From positions 458,666,379 through 458,730,378 of the forward strand of contig CM077676.1 in assembly GCA_039707655.1 (NCBI GenBank): DNA of 64,000 nt, written 5' to 3'. The position numbers were made by a program, and so were the translations under genes. Source of the stretch: Elymus sibiricus. Lineage: Eukaryota > Streptophyta > Magnoliopsida > Poales > Poaceae. The number at the start of each line of letters is the position of its first letter. Within the stretch, counting starts at the first letter, position 1. Under the pieces are notes generated by a model. The model searched no databases. It worked only from the letters and a program-made list of their open reading frames with translations, and was not told the origin of the DNA. Shown here in pieces: positions 45,721 to 56,829 of this stretch.

Positions 45721-47362
45721 TGATACGTCTCCAACGTATCTATAATTTATGAAGTATTCATGCCATGTTTATAACAATTCTATATGGTTTTGGTATGATT
45801 TTATTAGAACTAACCTGGACTGACGCAGTTTTCAGCAGAACTACCGTGGTGTTGTTTTTTGTGCAGAAATCAAAGTTCTCCAAATGCAGTGAAACTTTTT
45901 GGAGATTTTTTATGGAATAAATAAAAAAAACTGGAGCCAATACCTACTAGAGGGGGGCCACTGGCTGCCCACGAGGCACCATGGCGCGCCTCCCCCCGCC
46001 CCCCAGGTGCTCCCTGGTACCTCGTGGGGCCCACGTGGCTCCGTTTCGCGTGATTCCAACGCTGAAAAATCATATATATTCAGAAACCCCCGAAAGTTAA
46101 CCTAGATGAGTTTTTACGCCGCCGCAAGCCTCTGTACCTCCACGATCTCATCTACAGCCCTTTTTCGGCACCCTGCCGGAGGGGGGAAGGCATCACCGGA
46201 GGCCATCTTCTTCATCCCGGCGGTCTCCATGACGAGGAGCGAGTAGTTCACCCTCAGGGCTGAGGGTTTGTACCAGTAGCTATGTGTTTGATCTCTCTCT
46301 CTCTCGTGTTCTTGAGATGGCACAATCTTGATGCATCACGAGCTTTGTTGATATAGATGAATCATATGGAGTTTTCCCCTCTCTACCTTCTTGTGATGAA
46401 TTGAGTTTTCCCTTTGAAGTTTTCTTATCGGATTGAGTCTTTAAGGATTTGAGAACACTTGATGTATGTCTTGCATATGAATATCTGTGGTGACAATGGG
46501 ATATTCACTTGAGTCACTTGATGTATGTTTTGGTAATCAACTTGCGGGTTCCGTGACCTTGGGGATTTATGCATAAGGGTTGGCACATGTTTTCGTCTTG
46601 ACTTTCCGGTAGAAACTTTGGGGCACACTTTGAAGTTCTTTGTGTTGGTTTGAATAGATGAATCTGAGATTGTGTGATGCATATCGTATAATCAAACCCG
46701 CGGGTACTCGTGGTGACATTGGAGTGCCTAGGTGACATTAGGGTTTTGGTTGATGTGTATCTTAAGGTGTTATTCTAGTACGAACTCTAGGGCTGTTCGT
46801 GACAATTAATGGGGATGGCTCATAAGATTGATCGGGAAGGATAACTTTGAGCTGGTTTCGTACCCTACAACAATTTCTTCGTTTGTTCTCCGCTATTTGT
46901 GACTTTGGAGTGAACTCTTTGTCGCGTGTGAGGGATTTACATATGATTCAACTATGTCAACAATGTTGGGAGATCGCACTAGTGAAAGTATGAACCCTAG
47001 GCCTTGTTTCTAAGCATTGCAATACCGTTTTTATGCCCGTTTACTATTTGCTACCTTGCTGTTTTTATATTTTCAGATTACAAAAACCTATATCTACTAT
47101 CCATACTACACTTTTATCACCATCTCTTTGCCGAACTAGTGCACCTATACAATTTACCATTGTATTGGGTGTGTTGGGGACACAAGAGATTTCTTGTATT
47201 TGGTTGCAGGGTTGTTTGAGAGATACCATCTTCAACCTACGCCTCCCACGGATTGATAAACCTTAGGTCATCCACTTGAGGGAAAATTGCTACTGTCCTA
47301 CAAAACTCTGCGCTTGGAGGCCCAACACGAGTCTACAAGAATAAGTTGTGTAGTAGACATCA
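45721..47362 (+). repeat. 5' LTR of element C
   Basis: 1,642 bp, TGATACGTCTCCAACG to GTAGTAGACATCA; a short (CT)n tract near 46,292. Confidence 0.9.
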
Positions 47363-47371
47363 AGCTCTTTC

Positions 47372-47389
47372 TGGCGCCGTTGCCGGGGA
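47372..47389 (+). promoter_or_regulatory. Primer-binding site of element C
   Basis: TGGCGCCGTTGCCGGGGA, identical to element A. Confidence 0.8.
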
Positions 47390-47483
47390 GGTGAGTGCTT
47401 GAAGGTATATCTTTAGATCTTGCAATCGAATCTTTTAGTTTCTTGTTTTATCACTAGTTTGGTTTATTAAAGAAAACTACAAA

Positions 47484-48308
47484 ATGGAATTGAGGTTGCC
47501 TCATATTATTCGTCTTTATCATGTCTTTCTTGAAAATAAGGATTCCGATAATTGTGCTCAATTGATAGAAGAAGAATTCAATGAAATGTTTGGCACAAAA
47601 TCTTTGAATGATGAGCATGATTGCAATGTTGTTAATATGAATTCTTTGAATACCCATGATGCTAATGATATGCAAAGCTACAAGCTTGGGGATGCTATGT
47701 GTGATGAAGATGATATTTTTAGTCCCCCAAGTATTGATGAGAAAATTTATTATGATGATAACATGCCTCCTATTTATTATGATTATTGTGATGACTTGTA
47801 TGCTATAAAGAATAATGATAACCATGAAACTTGTCATCATGGTTTTAATGTTCAATTTGATTATGCCAATCAAGTATCTCATGATAATTATTTTGTTGAG
47901 TTTGCTACCACTATTATGAATGAGAAGAAAATTGTTTATGTGGAGAGTAGTAAGATTTCTATGCTTATGTATCATGAAAAGAATGCTTTATGTGATAGCT
48001 ATATTGTTGAATTTCTTTATGATGCTACTGAAAATTATTTTGAGAGAGTAATATATGCTTCTACATATTCTAATAATATCAAGTTTCCTCTCTATGCGTT
48101 GAAAGTTTTGAAGTCATGCTTGTTTTGCCTTCCTATGCTAGTTGATTCTTGCTCCCATAAACTATTTGCTCACAAAATCCCTATGCATAGGAAGTGGGTT
48201 AGGCTTAAATGTGCTAGTCATATGCTTCATGATGTTCTCTTTGTGTTTCAATTCTTTACTTTTATGCGAGCATCATTGAAATCATCATGCCTAGCTAAAA
48301 GGCTTTAA
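47484..48308 (+). CDS. Intact unrecognised ORF of element C (275 codons)
   Basis: ATG 47484 to TAA 48306-48308, 274 residues, uninterrupted. It starts MELRLPHIIRLYHVFLEN and is rich in Asp, Asn, Tyr and His. It shares NDMQSYKLGD, DSYIVEF and a C-terminal block (KIPMHRKWVRLKCASHMLHD, then VLFVFQF) with the decayed ORF of element A. No pol, gag zinc knuckle, signal peptide or clear membrane segment is visible. It begins about 95 bases after the primer site, where gag would start in an autonomous element, so a gag-like or packaging role is possible but not shown. It is the best-preserved coding sequence in the window, in its youngest element. Confidence 0.7.
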   Translation: MELRLPHIIRLYHVFLENKDSDNCAQLIEEEFNEMFGTKSLNDEHDCNVVNMNSLNTHDANDMQSYKLGDAMCDEDDIFSPPSIDEKIYYDDNMPPIYYDYCDDLYAIKNNDNHETCHHGFNVQFDYANQVSHDNYFVEFATTIMNEKKIVYVESSKISMLMYHEKNALCDSYIVEFLYDATENYFERVIYASTYSNNIKFPLYALKVLKSCLFCLPMLVDSCSHKLFAHKIPMHRKWVRLKCASHMLHDVLFVFQFFTFMRASLKSSCLAKRL

Positions 48309-48321
48309 AGAAAAGCGCTTG

Positions 48322-48337
48322 TTGGGAGGCAACCCAA
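48322..48337 (+). repeat. Conserved post-ORF hairpin, element C
   Basis: TTGGG-AGGCAA-CCCAA, 14 bases after the ORF stop. Confidence 0.7.
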
Positions 48338-48918
48338 TATGTATACTTTCTGTTTTAGTGTGTTCACATGATTAAGCTACTGTACTAATCATGTTTTATG
48401 TGTTTTCTTTCAATAAAGTGCCAAGTAAAACCTTTAGGATAGTGTGGATACTTGTTGATTCAATTCTGTGCAAAAACAGAAACTTTTGCCTCCAGTGTTT
48501 AATTTCCCAGATTTTACTGGAGAGTCAAAAAATTCTGAAATTTTTATACAGCATTGATATGCAAATTGTTGACGTTTTCCTAATTTTTCAGAATTTTTAG
48601 AGTTCCATAAGTATGGTAGTTTCTCAGATCATTACAGACTGTTCTGTTTTTGACAGATTCTGTTTTCAATGCATAGTTTGCTTGTTTTAATGTTTCCATA
48701 GCTTATATTATGAGATATAAATTGTGAAAATGATAGAATACAGTAGGAGTTATATGGGAACAAATGTTAATCTTGTCTTGGACAGTACCTAAGTGATGGT
48801 TTATTCTTTATCACACTAACCGTTCTCACGAAGTTCCGTTAAGTTTTGTGTGATTGAAGTTTTCAAGTTTTGGGTGAGATATCGATATGAGGAGAATAAC
48901 GAGCGGCAAGACCCTAAG

Positions 48919-49002
48919 CTTGGGGATGCCCAAGGCACCCCAAGGTAATATACAAGGAAGACCCAAGCAACTAAGCTTGGGGATGCCCCGGAAGGCATCC
49001 CC
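48919..49002 (+). repeat. Paired hairpin module C-1
   Basis: First stem-loop 48919-48944 (CTTGGGG-A-TGCC with GGCACCCCAAG). Second 48979-49002 is a perfect 9-bp stem GGGGATGCC/GGCATCCCC around CCGGAA. Confidence 0.75.
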
Positions 49003-49653
49003 TCTTTCGTCTTCAACATTATCGGTAACCTCACTTGGAGCTATATTTTTATTCATCACATAATATGAGTTTTGCTTGGAGCGTCATTTTATTTTGTTGA
49101 GATTTTCTTGCTGTTATCAATAATCATGTTTTGTATCTTTTAGTTCAATAAAAAGCCAAGTATAGCCTTTACTATGCTCAGTTTGCAAGTTCATGTGTTG
49201 CTGTTTGAAAACAGAAAGTTTTCTGTTATGACCAGAATATTCCTGAATAGTAAGAACATGATAAAAATCTAAAATTTTTACACAGTAAGCATGAATGAGT
49301 TCTCTGCCACGTGGTAATTTTTCAGAATTTTTGGAGTTAGGGAAGTATGGATTCTTATTCACTCTTTACAGACTGTTCTGTTTTGGAAGATTGCTGTTAT
49401 AGTTGCATTGTTTGCATATGTTTGCGTGTTTAATGTTTCTATTTGAGGATAGGAGTATTAAATATGAAGAGGCATTTAGTATTCAATGTTTAATTATAAT
49501 TTTTGTGATTTGCTACAGTAGAGAATGTTAAGGTATTGAGTTGATTTATACTAACTTATCTCACGAGTTCTTGTTGAGTTTTGTGTGGATGAAGTTCTTA
49601 AGATTTATAGAAACCGTGATATGAGAGGAATTAAGGAGACACAAAAGCTCAAG

Positions 49654-49726
49654 CTTGGGGATGCCCAAGGCACCCCAATATAATATTTCAAGAAGTCTCA
49701 AGCATCTAAGCTTGGGGATGCCCCGG
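49654..49726 (+). repeat. Paired hairpin module C-2
   Basis: First stem-loop 49655-49678 (TTGGGG-A-TGCC with GGCACCCCAA). Second 49704-49726 pairs GGGATGCC with GGCATCCC around CCGGTA. The loop has changed while the stem is kept. Confidence 0.75.
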
Positions 49727-49865
49727 TAGGCATCCCACCTTTCTTCTTCAACAACTATCGGTCAGATTTGGTTGAGCCTAAGTTTTTGCTTCTTCACATG
49801 ATATGTGCTACCCTTGGAATGTCATTTTATTTTGTTTTCTTTGCTGTTTAAATAAAATATCAATA

Positions 49866-51544
49866 TCTGAAACTTTTTTTTAAATGAGAGAGAGTCCTCA
49901 CATAGCTACTTAATTATTTCACTACTCATTGATCTTCGCTTATATACTTTGGAGTAGTTTGTCATTAATTCTCATGCTTCACTTATATCTTTTTTGAGAG
50001 TTAATAATAGTAATGGTAATTTGCACAAGATATGAATTTGGTCCCAAGATGAATATTCGAGAGGGATATAATAAAAACTTTCATATAGACCATTGGATAT
50101 GATAATTGTGATTCCTTGCAATGAAAATAATGAAAGAGATCATATGCTAATCTTATGGAAGGTAATGACATTACATAAAGAAAAGTATAAGTGGTAAAAT
50201 TTATTGGAGGTTAACAAGCGTAGCATTAGTCAATGATGCAATTCAAGAAAAAGTTAATAAGGGAAGAGAAGATTCACATGCAAATATACTATCTTGGACA
50301 TCTTTTATGATTTTGAGCCCCCATTAAGTATTTTATGTCAAAGTGTTGACGTTGGACAAGGAAGATAACGTAATGAGTTATGTTTGTTCATATTCACATA
50401 GAAGTTATATTGTTATAGATCCTCCAACATGTGGTGCTTGCCCAATATCTTTGCTAGCCAAAAATCCGCACCAAGTAGAGATACTACTTGTGCATCCAAA
50501 ACCCTTAAACCCAGTTTCTTCCCATGAGTGTCCACCATATCTACCTATGGATTGAATAAGATCCTTCAAGTAAGTTGTCATCGGTGCAAAAAGCAATAAA
50601 AATTGCTACTAAAATATGTATGATCTTTTATTGCAAGGGAAATAAGCGTGGTACGAACTTGTGATGGTAAAGAAATAAAAGCGACGGATTGCATAATAAA
50701 GGTTGCTATCACAAGGGGCAATATAACGTGACGTTCCTTTGTATTAAGGGCTTGTGCATTCTAAAATAAAAAGTGCATGACAATCTCTGCTTCCCTCTGC
50801 GAAGGGCCTATCTTTTACTTTTATGCATTTACTTTTATGTATTTATTTTTTATGCAAGAGTCAATAGTGTTCTCCTCTACTTCCTTTTTATTTTTCTCTT
50901 TTGCAAGCATCATGTGGTGGGGAAAGATCTAGGCACATATATCCAATTGGATATGAGCGATCATGAGTTATTATTGTTGACATCACCCTTGAGGTGAATA
51001 AGTTGGGAGGCGAAATCACAAGCCCCTATCTTTCTAGGTGTCTGGCTGAAACTTTTGCTCCATATATATGTCGTGAGTGTTAGCAATCATAGAAGACTAA
51101 ATGATGGTTGAGTATGTGGACTTGCTAAAAAGCTCCTACATGAGACCCTTCCTGAAAATATGATGAATTGCAATTGCATTGTTGACTAGAATAGTTTGTT
51201 AGTTTCCAAGAAAGTTTATGCCTTATACTTCATTGTTGTGATGAATTATTACTTGCTCATGAGAATTTTTACGATAATAAATATTGCTGTTATAATAATG
51301 ATCTTGCTTTGAATCATTCAAGTCCAATGTCCATGCTATAAAAGAAAAGATTATATGATGATTATGATAGGTAGCATTCCACATCAAAATTTCTGTTTTT
51401 AATTGCTACTTTATCATGATGACTTTTATGAGAGAAAGTTGCTGTTATGATGCTAGGAAAAGTGATTGAAATTATCATTGATCAAACTTATGCACTATGC
51501 TAGCATTCACACTTCATAAATTATTTCTTTTATCATTTACCTAC
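49866..51544 (+). other. 3' region of element C, partly shared with element D
   Basis: Non-coding. About 50,200-51,250 matches the 3' region of element D read on the opposite strand. 49,950-50,090 instead resembles the region near 24,340-24,480 of element A (CACTTATATCTTTT, TTTCATGTAGAT). Confidence 0.65.
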
Positions 51545-51577
51545 TCGAGGACGAGCAGGAATTAAGCTTGGGGATGC
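51545..51577 (+). promoter_or_regulatory. Polypurine tract of element C
   Basis: GAGGACGAGCAGG...AAGCTTGGGGATGC before the 3' LTR. Confidence 0.75.
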
Positions 51578-53199
51578 TGATACGTCTCCAACGTATCTAT
51601 AATTTATGAAGTATTCATGCCATGTTTATATCAATTCTATATGGTTTTGGTATGATTTGATTAGAACTAACCCGGACTGACGTTGTTTTCAGCAGAACTA
51701 CCGTGGTGTTGTTTTTTGTGCAGAAATCAAAGTTCTCCAAATGCAGTGAAACTTTTTGGAGAATTTTTATGGAATAAATAAAAAATACTGGAGCCAATAC
51801 CTACTGGAGGGGGGCCACTGGCTGCCCACGAGGCACCATGGCGCGCCTCCCCCCGCCCCCCAGGTGCTCCCTGGTACCTCGTGGGGCCCACGTGGCTCCG
51901 TTTCGCGTGATTCCAACGCTGAAAAATCATATATATTCAGAAACCCCCGAAAGTTAACCTAGATGAGTTTTTGCGCTGCCGCAAGCCTCTGTACCTCCAC
52001 GATCTCATCTACAGCCCTTTTTCGGCACCCTGCCGGAGGGGGGAAGGCATCACCGGAGGCCATCTTCATCATCCCGGCGGTCTCCATGACGAGGAGGGAG
52101 TAGTTCACCCTCGGGGCTGAGGGTTTGTACCAGTAGCTATGTGTTTGATCTCTCTCTCTCGTGTTCTTGAGATGGCACGATCTTGATGTATCGCGAGCTT
52201 TGTTGATATAGATGAATCATATGGAGTTTTCCCCTCTCTATCTTCTTGTGATGAATTGAGTTTTCCCTTTGAAGTTTTCTTATCGGATTGAGTCTTTAAG
52301 GATTTGAGAACACTTGATGTATGTCTTGCATATGAATATCTGTGGTGACAATGGGATATTCACTTGAGTCACTTGATGTATGTTTTGGTGATCAACTTGT
52401 GGGCTCCGTGACCTTGGGTATTTATGCATAAGGGTTGGCACACGTTTTCGTCTTGACTTTCCGGTAGAAACTTTGGGGCACTCTTTGAAGTTCTTTGTGT
52501 TGGTTTGAATAGATGAATCTGAGATTATGTGATGTATATCGTATAATCAAACCCGCGGGTACTCGTGGTGACATTGGAGTGCCTAGGTGACATTAGGGTT
52601 TTGGTTGATGTGTATCTTAAGGTGTTATTCTAGTACGAACTCTAGGGCTGTTCGTGACAATTACTGGGGATGGCTCATAAGATTGAGGTGGTTTCGTACC
52701 CTACAACAATTTCTTCGTTTGTTCTCCGCTATTTGTGACTTTGGAGTGAACTCTTTGTCGCGTGTGAGGGATTTACATATGATTCAACTATGTCAACAAT
52801 GTTGGGAGATCGCACTAGTGAAAGTATGAACCCTAGGCCTTGTTTCTAAGCATTGCAATACCGTTTTTTATGCCCGTTTACTATTTGCTACCTTGCTGTT
52901 TTTATATTTTCAGATTACAAAAACCTATATCTACTATCCATACTACACTTTTATCACCATCTCTTCGCCGAACTAGTGCACCTATACAATTTACCATTGT
53001 ATTGGGTGTGTTGGGGACACAAGAGATTTCTTGTATTTGGTTGCAGGGTTGTTTGAGAGATACCATCTTCAACCTACGCCTCCCACGGATTGATAAACCT
53101 TAGGTCATCCACTTGAGGGAAAATTGCTACTGTCCTACAAAACTCTGCGCTTGGAGGCCCAACACGAGTCTACAAGAATAAGTTGTGTAGTAGACATCA
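51578..53199 (+). repeat. 3' LTR of element C
   Basis: 1,622 bp. It lacks 19 bases near 52,685 and one or more CT units relative to the 5' LTR. Confidence 0.9.
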
Positions 53200-53204
53200 C
53201 CTAT

Positions 53205-53654
53205 ATACATGATCATTCCCTTGAATATCGTCATAACTATGCGCTTTTCTATCAATTGCCCAACAGTAATTGGTTTACCTACCGTATGTTCTGCGCTCGA
53301 GAGAGAAGCCTGTAGTGAAAACTATGGCCCCCGGGTCTACTTTTATCATATATTAAAATCCAAAAATACCTTGCTGCAATTTATTTACTTTTATTTTATT
53401 TAGTATTTTCCTTTATCTATTTGTCACTATCAGAATTAATCCTTGCAAATAACCGCTAAGAGGATTGATAACCCTCTTATTTGCGTTGGGTGCAAGTGTT
53501 TGCTTTTGTGTGTGTAGGTGCTGCTAACAAGGTTCTGTGTGGTTCTCCTACTGGATTGATAACCTTGGTTCTTAACTGAGCGAAATACTTATCTCTAATG
53601 CACTGCATCATCCTCTCCTCTTCGAGGAAATCCCAACACAGCTCACAAGTAGCA
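53205..53654 (+). repeat. 3' LTR of element B, right part
   Basis: Continues from 45,720 and ends CTCACAAGTAGCA, followed by the AGCCG duplication. Confidence 0.9.
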
Positions 53655-53659
53655 AGCCG

Positions 53660-54325
53660 TGGCAACGCCAAACCTTGTCTAGGCTGACGTAGATGGTGGG
53701 CCTGCAATGATTCTAGCAAACGTTGAGGCCATGGAAGAGGGCCCAGCACCTCCCGCAACCATGGCCCCGGAAACCGTCAAGTTTGTGCAAGAGGCGCAGA
53801 GTCCGTCAGCGGGATCCATCCCTTCGGTGACAGGTCACTCCCCGACAACACAACATTGTTCTCGGGGCCTGTCGACTAGGAGGCGAGGAAGGCACAGGCA
53901 TGGGGAAGCCATGTCCCGACAACTAAGTCACCTTCAACACTGGTGGTTGCTCTAGCAACAGAGGTTCCGACAGCATCAGACACCGTCAAGGCCATGCAAG
54001 GGGACACGGTGCATCTAGTGGACCATGCTCTGACCATAATGTTGGTGGCCATTAAGTCCGTGTAGGAGCGCATGTTGACTCAGTTCATCCACACCTCGAC
54101 AACAAGGTGCTCGGGTTCAACTACATTGGCGGGAGATGGCTCCCCGTCAACGACGTGTGTGTGCCGCTTTGTCTTCCTCAACGTGGGGAGAGCCGTGACT
54201 ACACCCAAGCTTGCTGGGGGCAAACACAGTGAGGGTTGGTTCCTTGACACTGGCACCACGAACCACATGACAGGTTCGGTCAACGCGTTCCTAGAGCTGG
54301 ACCGCTCGTTCTCCGGGAAGGTGCG
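53660..54325 (+). pseudogene. Ty1-copia element, piece 3 (gag end, protease start)
   Basis: After element B the Copia frame resumes with stops and frameshifts: MILANVEAMEEGPAPP and following, then KHSEGWFLDTGTTNHMTG (about 54,225-54,280), the DTG aspartic-protease site of Copia polyproteins. It breaks at FSGKVR where solo LTR E inserted. Confidence 0.8.
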
Positions 54326-55864
54326 TGCTACTTGTGAGCTGCATTGGGATTTTCCCCGAAGAGGGAGGGTGAAGCAGTACAATAGAGATAAGTATTTCCC
54401 TCAGTGAGAACCAAGATTTATCGAACCAAAAGGAGAGCCACGCAAATCCTAGTAAATAGCACCTGCACACACAAAAGCAAATACTTGCACCCAACGCGGG
54501 CAAGATGGTTGTCAATCCCCTTGAACGTGTTACTTGCAAGGATCAAATCTTGTATAGGTAGATAGACAAATTGCAAAAAAAAGTAAACAAATTGTAGCAA
54601 GGTATTTTTTTGGTTTTTATCATATGATTAAAGTAGACCCGGGGCCATAGTTTTCATTAGAGGCTTCTCTCTCGAAACAATAGCATACGGTGGGTAAAAA
54701 AATTTACTGTTGGGAAATTGATAGAAAAGCGCATAGTTATGACGTTATTCATGGCAATGATCACATATATAGGCATCACGTCCGTGACAAGTAGACCGAC
54801 TCCTGCCTGCATCTACTACTATTACTCCACCAATCGACCGCTATCCAGCATGCATCTATGGTATTAAGTCCGTAACAAATAGAGTAACGCCTTAAGCAAG
54901 ATGACATGATGTAGACAAAGTAAACTCAAGCAATATGAATAAACCTCGTCATTTTACCCTTAATAGCAACAATACAATACGTGCCTCGCTACCCCTTCTG
55001 TCACTGGGTGAGGAAACCGCAAGATTGAACCCATTACAAAGCACCTGTCCCACTGAAGATAAATCAATCTAGTTGGCCAAACCAAACGGATAGATCGGAG
55101 AGAAATACAAAGCTATAATAATCATGCATAATAAAGTTTAGAAAAGACTCAATTACTTTCAATGAATAATCTGATCATAAACCCACAATTCATCGGATCC
55201 CAACAAACACACCGCAAAAGAAGATTACATCGGATAGAACTCCAAGAAGATCGAGGAGAACATTGTATTGAAGATCAAAGAGAGAGAAGAAGCCATCTAG
55301 CTACTAGCTATGGACCCATAGGTCTGTGGTGAACTACTCATGCATCATCGGAAGGGCAGCAAGGTTGATGTAGAGGCCCTCTGTGATCGATTCCCCCTCC
55401 GGTAGAGTACCGGAAAAGGCCTCCAGATGGGATCGCGGAAGAACAGAAGCTTACGGCGGTGTAAAAGTTATTTCGGGTGGATATCTGTTGGTTTGAGAAT
55501 ATTTGTGAATTTATAGAGGTAGAATTAGGTCAAAAGGAGCTACGTGGGACCCACGGGCTCAGGGTGCGCGTCCTGTGAGCTTGTGGCTCTCCCGTAGGTC
55601 TTCTGGCCTCCTCCCGAACCTTCTAGGGTCCCTTCTGGTCCAGAAAAAATCACAGTAAAGTTTCATCGCATTTGGACTTCGTTTGGTATTGATTTTCTGA
55701 AAAGCCAAAAACAAGCAAAAACAGGAACTGGCACTGGGTACTGAGTTTATAGGTTAGTCCCAAAAAATGATATAAAATAGCATAAAATGCATATAAAGCA
55801 TCCAAGATTGATAATATAATAGCATGAAACAATAAAAAATTATAGATACGTCGGAGACGTATCA
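54326..55864 (-). mobile_element. Solo LTR E (element A/B family), TSD GTGCG
   Basis: 1,539 bp in minus orientation, from TGCTACTTGTGAGC to GACGTATCA on the plus strand. The exact duplication GTGCG lies at 54321-54325 and 55865-55869. It disrupts the Copia protease. Confidence 0.93.
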
Positions 55865-55940
55865 GTGCGGTTCGCGGATGGGTATGTGGTGGACATCCAC
55901 AGGCATGGAACCGTCGCTTCGCCAACAATGGGGGTGATCA
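55865..55940 (+). pseudogene. Ty1-copia element, piece 4 (protease)
   Basis: VRFADGYVVDIHRHGTVASP continues the Copia protease directly from piece 3 across solo LTR E. Confidence 0.75.
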
Positions 55941-56772
55941 TGATGTCTACTACAGAACTTTATTCTTGTAGACTTTGTTGGGCCTCCAAGCACAGAGTTT
56001 TGTAGGGCAACAGCAAATTTCCCTCAAGTGGATGACCTAAAGTTTATCAATCCGTGAATGGTGTAGGATGAAGGTGGTTCTCTCTCAAACAACTCTGCAA
56101 TCAAAATACAAAGAGTCTCATGTGTCCCCAACACACCTAATATAATTGTTACCCGTATAGGTGCACTAGTTGGCAAAGAGATGATGATAGATATGAAATA
56201 TGGATGGTAGAAATAGGTTTTTATAATCTGAACAAATAAAAACAGCAGGTTGCAAGTAGTAAAAGTAGGCAAAACGGTGTCTCAATGCTTAGAAACAAAG
56301 CCTATGGTTCATACTTTCGCTAGTGCCAACTCTCAACATCATTAACATAATTGAACCATGTGATAATCCCTCAAAGTGCAGCAAAAAATCACTCCAAAGT
56401 TTCTATTCTATCGGAGTAAGTAGGATGAAATCACGTAGGTAGCTAACCACCTCAAAGTTTTCATTCCAATCAATCTATTGAACCACCCCAAAGTGTCACG
56501 AAAAGTCCTAGACATCGTACTACGACAACACCATATGATACTATCGTTCAATCTTTATGCATAGAGTTCCCCAATGTCACCACGGGTATCCGCAAGTTAA
56601 TTACCAGACATGCATCAAGTGATCTCAAATCCAGAATATTCAATCCAACATAAAGAAACTCAAATAGTAAGACTCAATTCACCACAAAAAGGATAGAGAG
56701 AGATGAACATCATAAGATCCAACTTTATTAATCAAGCTCATGATACAATCATGATCGGAATCCATCAAAAAC

Positions 56773-56829
<57 letters not shown>

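Larger units (their letters stand above)
48400..49865 (+). repeat. Tandemly duplicated 3'-UTR module (about 735 bp x 2)
   Basis: The series AAACAGAAA..TTTT, CAGAATTTTT-GAGTT, ACAGACTGTTCTGTTTT, CTCACGA-GTT, then a hairpin pair, appears twice. Hairpin starts are 48,919 and 49,654, a 735-base spacing. The copies are diverged, so the duplication predates this insertion. Elements A and B each carry one copy. Confidence 0.75.
45721..53199 (+). mobile_element. Element C: non-autonomous Athila-like LTR element, TSD CCTAT
   Basis: 7,479 bp with LTRs 45721-47362 and 51578-53199. The exact duplication CCTAT lies at 45716-45720 and 53200-53204, within the 3' LTR of element B. By eye the LTRs differ at about 30 of 1,600 positions plus a 19-base deletion near 52,685 in the 3' copy, so this is the youngest datable insertion here (about 0.7 million years). 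It has a primer site, one unrecognised ORF and a 3' region with a tandemly duplicated module, and no pol. Confidence 0.93.
39251..53654 (+). mobile_element. Element B: non-autonomous Athila-like LTR element, TSD AGCCG, split by element C
   Basis: 5' LTR 39251-40800; 3' LTR 44613-45720 plus 53205-53654. The exact duplication AGCCG lies at 39246-39250 and 53655-53659. It has a tRNA-Asp-type primer site, one ORF of unknown function, a long 3' region and a polypurine tract, and no pol. Its LTRs match element A. Its own length without C is about 6.9 kb. It inserted in Copia gag only 94 bases from element D. Confidence 0.92.
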
